A stretch of 64,000 nucleotides of DNA. Source: a virus. The position numbers and the translations under genes are program-made. This document shows, one piece after another, positions 40,451 to 48,490 of the stretch (positions are counted from its first letter, which is position 1; each line of letters begins with the position of its first letter). Below the pieces are notes generated by a model. It was not told where the DNA came from. It was given only the letters and a program-made list of their open reading frames with translations, and ran no database searches. Where the stretch lies: the IMG/VR virus record IMGVR_UViG_3300035698_009061, positions 1-64,000 of that record; one strand, 5' to 3'.

Positions 40451-41533
40451 ATGTATACTGTTTTTGAAATGCACGTTGATTTAGACCTTAAAATTCAAGA
40501 GGTAATGTCTAAATCTGTAGGTAATATAAGACCTGAAGAAAAAGATTGGTTTTTTACACAAGGTCAATTAGATTTTATTCGTCAACGTCTTGCACCTGCT
40601 AATACGCCTGATAAAACTACTATAGATAGTTCTCAAAAAAGATTAGATGATTTACAGACTTTGTACGTATTAGATTATCCAATTAGTTTATACTATATAA
40701 ATGATAAGAGGGTGGCTGGTCAGCTACCCTCTAATTATTTACACTTGTTAGAAGATATATCTAGTGATCTTCAGTATAAATGTGGTAGTACATTAAACGT
40801 TGCCACTAATAGAAATAATGTTGAACTACATTATTCTTCTTTAGTGTTTGAAGATAATGTTGCTAAATTTGATGGTTATACCCTCGCATATACTCCACAA
40901 GGTGAATCACAAGATATTTTATTTTCAATTGATAATTATACTAATTTAAGTGGAGGCTTTGGAGATAATAAACAAAAATTTGTATTAATAGATTTAATTC
41001 TTAACGATATAAATTTATTAGATGGTTATGAAGCGCATTGGGAATATTGGAGGGGTACACATTATCCTAATACTTTTATTATAATTGGTCCCGATCAAGG
41101 TTCATTTAGTGCTACTTCTGGTACTGGTGATGATCAAGAAATAGTTACTACAGCTAGTAGATCGCTTATATTGTCTCAATATAAAGATACTATTACTGAA
41201 AAAAAATTAGAATCTCTTAATAGATTAACTGAAATAAATGATATAAGAGGTACACTTAAATTTAGTCTTACAAAAACAATTTGGTCTTCACCCGTGTCTA
41301 ATTTAAATATTAATCAACTTAGTGTTCATCACACACCTGATTTCGTAGTTAGAGAAGCTACGATAGATTATATTAGGAAACCGATGCCTATTTCGTTATC
41401 TTTAGGTTTGAACCCTGAGTTATCTACAAATGTATCTAGAAAGATAGTTGAAAATGTCGCTCAAAAAATCATTGCTTTAAAAAAAGGTAGTGGTTATGAA
41501 GCGTTTGTTCAAGAAAATGTATTTAACTCTTAA
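40451..41533 (+). CDS. Conserved crAss-like structural protein, 360 aa
   Basis: Begins MYTVFEMHVDLDLKIQEVMSK and continues NIRPEEKDWFFTQGQLDFIRQRL, the N-terminal pattern (helix, PEEKD, Q.xFIxQR) of a conserved crAss-like protein in this position, often a ring or head-tail connector component. The central part is beta-rich (AHWEYWRGTHYPNTFIIIG) and the C-terminus is helical (KIVENVAQKIIALKK). ATGs at 40451 and 40469 are both possible starts. Confidence 0.65.
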   Translation: MYTVFEMHVDLDLKIQEVMSKSVGNIRPEEKDWFFTQGQLDFIRQRLAPANTPDKTTIDSSQKRLDDLQTLYVLDYPISLYYINDKRVAGQLPSNYLHLLEDISSDLQYKCGSTLNVATNRNNVELHYSSLVFEDNVAKFDGYTLAYTPQGESQDILFSIDNYTNLSGGFGDNKQKFVLIDLILNDINLLDGYEAHWEYWRGTHYPNTFIIIGPDQGSFSATSGTGDDQEIVTTASRSLILSQYKDTITEKKLESLNRLTEINDIRGTLKFSLTKTIWSSPVSNLNINQLSVHHTPDFVVREATIDYIRKPMPISLSLGLNPELSTNVSRKIVENVAQKIIALKKGSGYEAFVQENVFNS

Positions 41534-41553
41534 CAGTATAAAATTATTTTATT

Positions 41554-42546
41554 ATGAACAAAATTCACGTTTTAAACAATGTGGCGTATTTAGCTAAAAC
41601 AGGTGGAGGTGTAATTTCAGGTATTAATGAAATTGATCTTTTAGCACCTGGTGCATTAGCTATCATTAATGATAAAGGTGTGGTTGTTCCAGCGTTGGAA
41701 ACACCCTCTACAAGTCTTAATGACGTAAAAGCGATTCAGTTTGCTGTAGGTAAACCTGGTGGTGGTGCCTCTCTTTCTGATCCAATTGTACGTATTGGTG
41801 CTAATTATAATGCTAAGACTTATGTTGCTGGGCTTGCTCAAGTAGATTTTCTTGGTGACGATGGTACAGGAACACCTTCATTAAATTTACCTACTCTTGT
41901 AGCAGGTGATGAAGCATATATTAGAGTTATTGATCGTAGTACGGGTCTTTTATCTCCTGGTCAAGGTGGTAGACGTAAATGGAACGCAAGTTACACTGTA
42001 AAAACTGGCGATGATGCTGCTGTTATTCTTGCTGCTTTGGTAGCAAAGATTAATGCACTCATTGACATTACTGTAACTGCGGCTGTTGTAGCTGCTGATG
42101 GTATTTCATTTACAGGTAATGCCGTAGGTGTTGCTTTTGATGTTGGATTTGGTGGTATTCTTGAAAGTGCAGATATTGTTAAAGATGGTGCAGGCAACTC
42201 TGTTGCAGGAACTGTTGGTGTTGGTACTGTTGCACAAGTAAAAGATTTTATTAATTACGCAAATCCTGAATTTGGTCAAGGAAATCGTACACATCTAGCT
42301 GAATTTTATTTTAGTCGTGAGACTAATTTAAGTTTAACTGGAACTTATGATTTGTATATGATTCGTTGGAATACTGTTAATTTTAATGGTATTAATAACC
42401 AACCAGGTGCTCTTAATGAATATGTTGTAGCTATGCCAAATGGTGCTTCAACTATTTCGCAAGCCAATTTTGAATCATTAATGGCTGTTGTTTTCGCAAC
42501 TGATTCTGCTGCACAGCCGGAATCTGGTAGTGAAACTGCTGCATAA
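41554..42546 (+). CDS. Abundant beta-rich structural protein, 330 aa
   Basis: Gly/Ala/Val-rich, with strands such as GALAIINDKGVVVPAL and KTYVAGLAQVDFLG and a domain around residues 150-230 (DDAAVILAALVAKINALIDI, then GISFTGNAVGVAFDVG). Codon use is GC-richer than neighbours, as in the capsid gene, suggesting a high-copy virion protein. Fold likeness to tail-tube or sheath-type domains of other Bacteroidota phages is possible but uncertain for a short-tailed phage. Ends in an acidic/Ser/Ala tail. Confidence 0.6.
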   Translation: MNKIHVLNNVAYLAKTGGGVISGINEIDLLAPGALAIINDKGVVVPALETPSTSLNDVKAIQFAVGKPGGGASLSDPIVRIGANYNAKTYVAGLAQVDFLGDDGTGTPSLNLPTLVAGDEAYIRVIDRSTGLLSPGQGGRRKWNASYTVKTGDDAAVILAALVAKINALIDITVTAAVVAADGISFTGNAVGVAFDVGFGGILESADIVKDGAGNSVAGTVGVGTVAQVKDFINYANPEFGQGNRTHLAEFYFSRETNLSLTGTYDLYMIRWNTVNFNGINNQPGALNEYVVAMPNGASTISQANFESLMAVVFATDSAAQPESGSETAA

Positions 42547-42555
42547 TCTACCGTC

Positions 42556-44139
42556 ATGGTTTTAAATATTAGTATTAAAAGAACAGCTGAAGATAGTGCC
42601 TCCGATTTATGCGGAGGCACTATTAATGCTGTATCAATACAGGATCTTTTTTGTAGAATGACATTAAATAATACTGTCATCTATAATAATGATGATGTCG
42701 ATACTGACACTTTTCCTACTGCCGCTGTAACAGACCCTATATCAACTGTTGCTGCTTTTGTACACAGTTTTGTTAATGGTTATTGTCAGGTTGTTTTACC
42801 TAATTGGGTACTACAAAATGAACATACATTTAAAATTGAAATGATACAATTAGGTGTTGTAAGTTATGAAAAAACATTTACTATATCTGGTTATGACTTA
42901 GGTAAAGATGCTAACAATCATGCAGAACATCCTGTATTTGAACTTGTATTAGTTGAATCACCTTATATTGAAGGTAATAGTTCTGTTGAAGCGTATGCTT
43001 CTGTAGTTAAATACCGTATACCATTTACAAATAATTTACGTATTTGTAACTCGTCTTCTACTGGAGCTGCGAATAAAAAATTAATTGATGTTGACGCTGT
43101 TGAAACAAATGGTGATCAATTTCTTATATGTGATAAAGGTGAGTCTAATTACGAATTTAGCGTACAAGATAATAACGCTTTAGTAACTACACCTTGTATT
43201 CTTGATATTGCTGTACCTGAAGAAACACAAGTTCCTGAATTAAGTATTCTTTCAATTTGTGCAAATTGTAGTGAAAATTGTGGGGCAATAGTTGGAGAAA
43301 ATTTAAAAATCCGTATGGTTATGGATTTTGATAAAGTAATGAAAGTTCGTATTACTAATGCTGGTGAAGGTATTTCACTTCCTGCATATTTGTTTACTGC
43401 TATTCAAGTAGTATATACTATCTATTCGCCTTTTGGAGAAGTGTTATTAGTTCAAGATATGGAAGATATAGCGTGTACTCCTGGGGCTTGGAATGATGCT
43501 AATACACTGTTTAATTATGAGCCTACTGAATATGGTACTGTAGTTGTTTTAGCTGAAATTTATTTTAAACTTAGTGGTCAAACAATGATGAAATGTCAAA
43601 CATCAAAAACAATTGTTATCTGCCCTAACTTTAATATTACACGTAGTGAATGTAATACATTTAATATTACAAATTATGCTTTAGATGGTGCAACATGGAA
43701 AGTAGAACAACATTTAAGTAGTAATAATATAGCTGAAGTTCTTGTTGACACTGTTAATGATATTAACGATACTGTTATTTTTACTGCTCCAACTGATGGT
43801 GTATACCGTATTAAATGGACAAATGGTGAAGTTATTAAATATTATTATTTTGTTGCAGATTGTAATTTTCAAAAATGTCTTTTAGCTAAAACTATAACAA
43901 TAGGTCAAGGAGATTGTGGCTGTTCTGATGGTTGTTCTGGTTGTGATTCTATGTATGATATAGGTTCATTAGCTATAAGTGGTGCTGGTTATTTTCTGTT
44001 AACTATGCACGACAATGAAATATTTTCACAAGCACTTCAAAATATTGATTCAGTAACTCTAAACAAAATTTTAGATTTAGCTTGTATAATTAGTGGATTA
44101 CAAAATTATTGTTGTACTGACCCATGTAAAGATTGTTAA
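42556..44139 (+). CDS. Cysteine-rich beta structural protein, 527 aa
   Basis: Probably several Ig-like or beta-sandwich domains: repeated segments such as HTFKIEMIQLGVVSYEKTFT, FGEVLLVQDME and IVICPNFNITRSECNTFNI. The C-terminal third carries dense cysteines (CGCSDGCSGCDS near residue 455, and the end NYCCTDPCKDC). Head-fibre or host-adhesion decoration proteins have this character. The cysteine clusters could bind metal or cross-link subunits after release. It is the gene after the abundant structural protein and 2 bases before the 148-aa gene. Confidence 0.6.
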   Translation: MVLNISIKRTAEDSASDLCGGTINAVSIQDLFCRMTLNNTVIYNNDDVDTDTFPTAAVTDPISTVAAFVHSFVNGYCQVVLPNWVLQNEHTFKIEMIQLGVVSYEKTFTISGYDLGKDANNHAEHPVFELVLVESPYIEGNSSVEAYASVVKYRIPFTNNLRICNSSSTGAANKKLIDVDAVETNGDQFLICDKGESNYEFSVQDNNALVTTPCILDIAVPEETQVPELSILSICANCSENCGAIVGENLKIRMVMDFDKVMKVRITNAGEGISLPAYLFTAIQVVYTIYSPFGEVLLVQDMEDIACTPGAWNDANTLFNYEPTEYGTVVVLAEIYFKLSGQTMMKCQTSKTIVICPNFNITRSECNTFNITNYALDGATWKVEQHLSSNNIAEVLVDTVNDINDTVIFTAPTDGVYRIKWTNGEVIKYYYFVADCNFQKCLLAKTITIGQGDCGCSDGCSGCDSMYDIGSLAISGAGYFLLTMHDNEIFSQALQNIDSVTLNKILDLACIISGLQNYCCTDPCKDC

Positions 44140-44141
44140 TT

Positions 44142-44588
44142 ATGTTTTTTGACTACGGTTTATTAACACCTATTGATAACAAAGCGATTGAATTATTTTC
44201 TATTGTTCGTAATGATGTTGCAAATTATTTAAAAGAACACCATATTGATGAAGGATATAATGGAAGTTCGTGCATAAATAAAGGGGCTTTAATTAGACTT
44301 CTTGCTGTTATGTATGGATTAAATGTCTATCGTTCTGTTAAAGATGGTTATATTACTTCGGACGTAGAATTAAATACAATTTTAAGTTATGATGTAATAA
44401 AGTGTCTTTTTACTAATTGTAAATTTAATATACAACCTATCATGGATGTTGCATATAATTTACCTGCTGCTGTAATAACTGAAGATATTTCTAGTTTGTA
44501 TGAAAATAGTGGTATTGTTACTTGTTTTACAAACACTACACCTAATGAAGATGAAGCTATTTACGAACCTCTTGATTGTCCAGTATAG
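44142..44588 (+). CDS. Hypothetical protein, 148 aa, virion operon
   Basis: The ATG at 44142 (MFFDYGLLTPIDNKAIE) is chosen over an in-frame TTG three codons earlier. Helical, with five cysteines spread through the sequence (GSSCINKG, KCLFTNCKF, VTCFTN, LDCPV), echoing the cysteine richness of the preceding structural protein, with which it may interact. It ends with a TAG stop and is followed by a terminator. Confidence 0.65.
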   Translation: MFFDYGLLTPIDNKAIELFSIVRNDVANYLKEHHIDEGYNGSSCINKGALIRLLAVMYGLNVYRSVKDGYITSDVELNTILSYDVIKCLFTNCKFNIQPIMDVAYNLPAAVITEDISSLYENSGIVTCFTNTTPNEDEAIYEPLDCPV

Positions 44589-44617
44589 TTTTTTACTATA
44601 AACATAAAGAAAATACT

Positions 44618-44649
44618 AACATCTACAATTTTATATTGTAGATGTTTTT
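44618..44649 (+). terminator. Rho-independent terminator
   Basis: A 12-bp perfect stem (44618-44629 with 44635-44646), five-base loop, then T. It divides the capsid/decoration genes from the connector/tail genes. Confidence 0.9.
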
Positions 44650-44676
44650 ACATATCTAATAATACTAATTTAAGAA

Positions 44677-45000
44677 ATGGAATCATTAATATTAGACTGG
44701 TTAATAGAACAAGCTCCTATTATAGTTGTACTGGGTTTAATACTTATATATACAGTACGTATGTATAGACAAGAAAAAACAGAAGGTATAATTTTACGTA
44801 ATAAATATGAAACTGAAAAGTCTGAACTTGTACAACAACTTATTAGTTTAACTGCTGAAGTTACATTAGTTACTAGTACAATTGTAACAAAAATGGAAGC
44901 TCAATCTTCAATTAGTAAAGATATTAATCTTACACTTATTGATATAAATACCGTTTTAACAGAAGTAAAAGCTACTATTAATGCAAACAAAAATAATTAA
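44677..45000 (+). CDS. Membrane-anchored coiled-coil protein, holin/BhlA-like candidate, 107 aa
   Basis: One TM helix near the N-terminus (residues 14-27, PIIVVLGLILIYTV), then Arg-rich RMYRQEKTEG and a long amphipathic helix (YETEKSELVQQLISLTAEV ... NLTLIDINTVLTEVK). This is the layout of BhlA/UviB-type holin-like proteins. In a virion operon it could also be a membrane-interacting accessory. Ends 20 bases inside the cupin gene. Confidence 0.55.
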   Translation: MESLILDWLIEQAPIIVVLGLILIYTVRMYRQEKTEGIILRNKYETEKSELVQQLISLTAEVTLVTSTIVTKMEAQSSISKDINLTLIDINTVLTEVKATINANKNN

Positions 45001-45445
45001 ACCGATAATTGAAGCTAGAGAATCATTACGAATAACACGTAATAGGCTAAGATATGTTGATATAGATATACCTATAATAGACATTATTAATAACGTAAAA
45101 CATTTTTCTAATCTTAGCAAAGATTTTATTAAGTCTACATATATAAAAGTTAATGGTAATTTTAAACGTTATCTTTTACTTTTTACTTCCAAAGGCGAAT
45201 TAGAGTTGTGTAAACACAATCATTGGGAATTAATATATGTTATTAAAGGTACAATTGTTGAAAATGTTAGAGATATAAAAATTCATGAAAATGAATATTT
45301 ATTAATTCCTCCATATGTAACGCACCATATTCTTGTAAATATAAAAAACAGTTCTTTTTACATTGACTTTGCTACTGAAAAAAAATTCCTTACATTACCT
45401 ACAACAAAGAAAATACATATTTTAGGTAACAATAAAGATAATTAA
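44981..45445 (+). CDS. Stand-alone cupin-fold protein, 154 aa
   Basis: Residues 70-125 match the AraC-type cupin: NHWELIYVIKGTIVENV, then HENEYLLIPPYVTHHI, i.e. H-x-x-E-L-x-Y-V-I-x-G and the second motif with P-P and His-His. These histidines and glutamate are the usual metal ligands. No helix-turn-helix DNA-binding domain is attached, so it is not a complete AraC regulator. The basic helical N-terminus (IEARESLRITRNRLRYV) is unassigned. It is translated with the membrane protein (20-bp overlap) inside the virion operon, so a structural or sugar/metal-binding role is as likely as regulation. Confidence 0.6.
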   Translation: MQTKIIKPIIEARESLRITRNRLRYVDIDIPIIDIINNVKHFSNLSKDFIKSTYIKVNGNFKRYLLLFTSKGELELCKHNHWELIYVIKGTIVENVRDIKIHENEYLLIPPYVTHHILVNIKNSSFYIDFATEKKFLTLPTTKKIHILGNNKDN

Positions 45446-45448
45446 AAT

Positions 45449-46075
45449 ATGACTACTTACAGCGACATAGCAGATACTACTTTAGTAGCTCTTAATCAAA
45501 TAGGAAATTATACTCTTAAACAAACTTTAATTGTTGAAATAAAAGAGGCTTTTGCTTTGTTATTACGTCGTGATTCAGAACGTAATAACGGTTCTGATAT
45601 TTATATGACTACTATTACTGTTGAATTAGCACCTATTCAAGCTAACGATCTATGTAATATTGCAGGACTTGATGGGTTAAGAAGTATTGAACAGTTGCCT
45701 GAACCTGTAAGGTTGCATGGTCGCGCTCCTTTTATAAGTGTAAGCACTAGAAATCGCAAGGGTGCATTTATACATACACCCGTTGAGGTTTTATGCCACA
45801 CTAAACACAATAAATATACACAAAACTTTATACGTTATGATTATGTAAATGGTTATTTATATGTATATAATAATTGTAAAATAAGATATGCACATATAAA
45901 AGCTCCTTTTATAGATGTAGAAGATGTATGTAAAGCTAACGATTGTTTAGATCAACACGCTTTTGTTGGTATACCCGCAGATATGGTTTTTTTAATTAAA
46001 GATATGCTTCTTAAAAAGTTTAGTACTAGTACACAAAATACAGAAATAGAAGTAGATGAAACGACAAATGATTAA
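45449..46075 (+). CDS. Connector/ring-type structural protein, 208 aa
   Basis: A helical N-terminus (YSDIADTTLVALNQIGNYTL) is followed by strands, and residues 110-185 have FIRYDYVNGYLYVYNNCKIRY, the short beta pair often seen in adaptor proteins of short-tailed phages. It is grouped with two other proteins of similar size before the tail genes, where crAss-like phages keep ring proteins. Overlaps the next gene by 20 bases. Confidence 0.55.
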   Translation: MTTYSDIADTTLVALNQIGNYTLKQTLIVEIKEAFALLLRRDSERNNGSDIYMTTITVELAPIQANDLCNIAGLDGLRSIEQLPEPVRLHGRAPFISVSTRNRKGAFIHTPVEVLCHTKHNKYTQNFIRYDYVNGYLYVYNNCKIRYAHIKAPFIDVEDVCKANDCLDQHAFVGIPADMVFLIKDMLLKKFSTSTQNTEIEVDETTND

Positions 46076-46853
46076 TACAAGAATGTTGTATGACCGTATA
46101 TATAATGAAGATATAAAGAAATTAAAATCTTTAAAATCTTATTATATACGCATTAATACATCTCTTGATATTATGTGGAATAAACTTGAACCTAACAAGA
46201 TTTACTTTAATAAAAAAGCAAATCTTGATTTTGCGTTTATAAAAAAATCTATTAAACTTGAAAAAGAAATTAAGATAGTGTATTCTTTAGATACAAATGT
46301 TGCATTTATTACTGATGTAACAAAAAAACTTAGTAAACTTATTAAAGAAATTAAAGCTGTTAATGCTATTAAATTTGAAATTGATAAATTAAATAGTGTA
46401 TTACCTACACTTGAAGTTTTTAAAACTATTATTTTTACTAATAATTATATTATACGTAGAAATTTAATAGACGGACAACGTATTGCTTTAACCGCTAGAT
46501 TAGGGTGTTTAGAAATTATTAGAAAAAAATCTGATAAACAAAGAATTGATTGGAACGCTTCAAATATTCTTAAACGTCAACTAATTAAACAAGATAGACT
46601 TCCGTATAAAGTTACTGAAAGATGTGAATTAGGAAATCCTATTAAAGATAATGGTGGAGAAAAATGGTTTGTATATGCTGACAATATTAACTGTTGGATT
46701 TCTTGGGTTAAAAAAACGTCGTTTGTTGCAAATAAAGCTTTTTTTTCATTTAAACCGTCTGCCCCATTTATTACTGAATTAAATGTTGAACGTAAATCAA
46801 AAAATAATGTTGATTTGCGTTATAAAATGTTAGATTATGTTTCAAGTTACTAA
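46056..46853 (+). CDS. Conserved crAss-like tail-module protein, 265 aa
   Basis: Very Lys-rich helical N-terminus (YNEDIKKLKSLKSYYIRI ... TKKLSKLIKEIKAVNAIK). The C-terminal domain has RIDWNASNILKRQLIKQ and GEKWFVYADNINCWISWVKK, resembling a conserved crAss-like protein with IDWxxSxxxK and a Trp-rich end. It starts inside the previous gene and ends 17 bases inside the adaptor gene. A nucleic-acid-facing connector role is possible from its charge. Function not established. Confidence 0.6.
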   Translation: MKRQMINTRMLYDRIYNEDIKKLKSLKSYYIRINTSLDIMWNKLEPNKIYFNKKANLDFAFIKKSIKLEKEIKIVYSLDTNVAFITDVTKKLSKLIKEIKAVNAIKFEIDKLNSVLPTLEVFKTIIFTNNYIIRRNLIDGQRIALTARLGCLEIIRKKSDKQRIDWNASNILKRQLIKQDRLPYKVTERCELGNPIKDNGGEKWFVYADNINCWISWVKKTSFVANKAFFSFKPSAPFITELNVERKSKNNVDLRYKMLDYVSSY

Positions 46854-47586
46854 ACGTTCAATTAGTTCTGTTATTGCTAAAATAGAACGTGATTTTAAAC
46901 CTAAAAGTACAGAGTGGATAGGTGATGCTTATGAATGGATAGGTGAAGCTATTCAAGATATAGGTGCATATTATTCAAGAGAAATTTGTAGTGTTAAAAT
47001 AACTGTAGAAAATTATAAATTTGTATTGCCTTGTGCAGTTGATAATTTTATTGGATTGCGGTATCAAGGAATGAAACTTGATAAAAATCCTAATATTAGT
47101 TCTTTAGAAGATATTACAAACTGGAATAGTTTTCCTGATAATCAAACACTTTCTCACCATCCTAATCATTATTACAATTTTAAAGACCCTTGGTTTACTG
47201 TTACATTTGAAACTGGAGAATTAGAATTGTTTTATCAAGGGATACCTTTAGATAAGTGTAATATGCCTATGATACCTGATAACAAATCTTATGCTGATGC
47301 GTTAGGTTTTTATGTTATAGGTCGTATGATATTAGGTGGTTATAATCACCCTGTTTTTAATAGAAATTGGGAAAAAGTTAATTCTATTTATGAAAATTTT
47401 GCTACAAGAGCAAGAAATGAAATAGATTGGAATAGTCTTGATGATATGAATGCTTTTATGGATAGGTGGTTAGATCCTACATATAGCGGAGATATGTTTA
47501 GACAATTTTATGGAGAAGCTGGTGCAGGTTCTACTGGCATTACTCCTGGAACTCGTATTACTAATCCTTTTACAATATCTACATAA
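46837..47586 (+). CDS. Head-tail adaptor / tail tubular protein, 249 aa
   Basis: P22 gp4/T7 gp11-type adaptors attach to the portal. This protein has their layout: an N-terminal helix with WIGDAYEWIGEAIQDIG, a beta-sheet middle (YKFVLPCAVDNFIGLRY, WFTVTFETGELELFY) and a helical end (YADALGFYVIGRMIL, FATRARNEIDW). Length and location just before the fibre and stabilization genes agree with the conserved tail tubular gene of crAss-like phages. Confidence 0.7.
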   Translation: MFQVTKRSISSVIAKIERDFKPKSTEWIGDAYEWIGEAIQDIGAYYSREICSVKITVENYKFVLPCAVDNFIGLRYQGMKLDKNPNISSLEDITNWNSFPDNQTLSHHPNHYYNFKDPWFTVTFETGELELFYQGIPLDKCNMPMIPDNKSYADALGFYVIGRMILGGYNHPVFNRNWEKVNSIYENFATRARNEIDWNSLDDMNAFMDRWLDPTYSGDMFRQFYGEAGAGSTGITPGTRITNPFTIST

Positions 47587-47587
47587 A

Positions 47588-48490
47588 ATGTCTGATTTAA
47601 AAACTATATTTCTTGAATTAAAAAGAATTGAAATTGCTATTAATAATATGTCAGCTGGAGGTGGTTCTTGTGATACCACCGCTATTGAAGCAGATTTAAC
47701 TACTTTACTTGCAAGTCTTTCTAATTTAGAAGATATTAATACACTAATAGAAACAAATACTACAGGAATAGAATCAAATACTAGTACCTCTATGGGGCTT
47801 TTAGATGATGTTGTTGCTGCTGTAGAAAGTATTAATACAAATACAACGGGTTTAATAACTGCTATAACTAATCTTCAGCAACAAGTATATAGTAAAAAAG
47901 GGTTTACTACGTTTAAAATAGGGTGGTTTCAAGTAACTGGTACTTTAGGTAGTATTAATGCTGATGAATATGTTATTGTATATGGTATTAAAACAGGGTT
48001 ATCAGAAACACCTGCTCAAGATGCTACTACACTAGCGTTTGTTTATAGTATAACTAGTAAACAATTTACTACTAATACTATGACTTTAGTAATGTCAAGA
48101 GTTAAAATATTAGATCACGAATATATAAGAGCTGCAAAAAGTAGAGCATCTAAAAGATTAACTACAACTGCAAGTAAACTTAATACTTGTCAAGTAGCTG
48201 AAACTGTTACTACAGTTGTTGATTTGTTAACAGAAAATAATGCAACAGGTGCTATGATTGTTGTATATAATGGTTCAGAAGTTGTTAGATGGACTATAGA
48301 CGGGTCAACTCCAAATACTACAACGGGTTTAGGTTTTAAAACTGTCGGAGATGCAACAATAATTATTTTAGGAGATCATCCTGATAGACCTGGTGGAGAT
48401 GTTGCTGAACTTAGTAATTTTCAAATTGTAGCAACTGGTACTTGTTATATTGAAGTATCACTAGTACATAGAATTAAATCAATTGGATAA
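47588..48490 (+). CDS. Tail-associated coiled-coil and beta protein, 300 aa
   Basis: Start at the ATG at 47588 (MSDLKTIFLELKRIEIAIN); an earlier TTG frame extension overlaps the adaptor gene. Residues 1-110 form Ser/Thr/Asn heptads (LASLSNLEDINTLIETNT, GLITAITNLQQQVYSK), as in trimeric tail spikes. The remainder is beta-rich with IILGDHPDRPGGDVAEL and ends CYIEVSLVHRIKS. A short tail fibre or spike component is inferred. Confidence 0.6.
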   Translation: MSDLKTIFLELKRIEIAINNMSAGGGSCDTTAIEADLTTLLASLSNLEDINTLIETNTTGIESNTSTSMGLLDDVVAAVESINTNTTGLITAITNLQQQVYSKKGFTTFKIGWFQVTGTLGSINADEYVIVYGIKTGLSETPAQDATTLAFVYSITSKQFTTNTMTLVMSRVKILDHEYIRAAKSRASKRLTTTASKLNTCQVAETVTTVVDLLTENNATGAMIVVYNGSEVVRWTIDGSTPNTTTGLGFKTVGDATIIILGDHPDRPGGDVAELSNFQIVATGTCYIEVSLVHRIKSIG

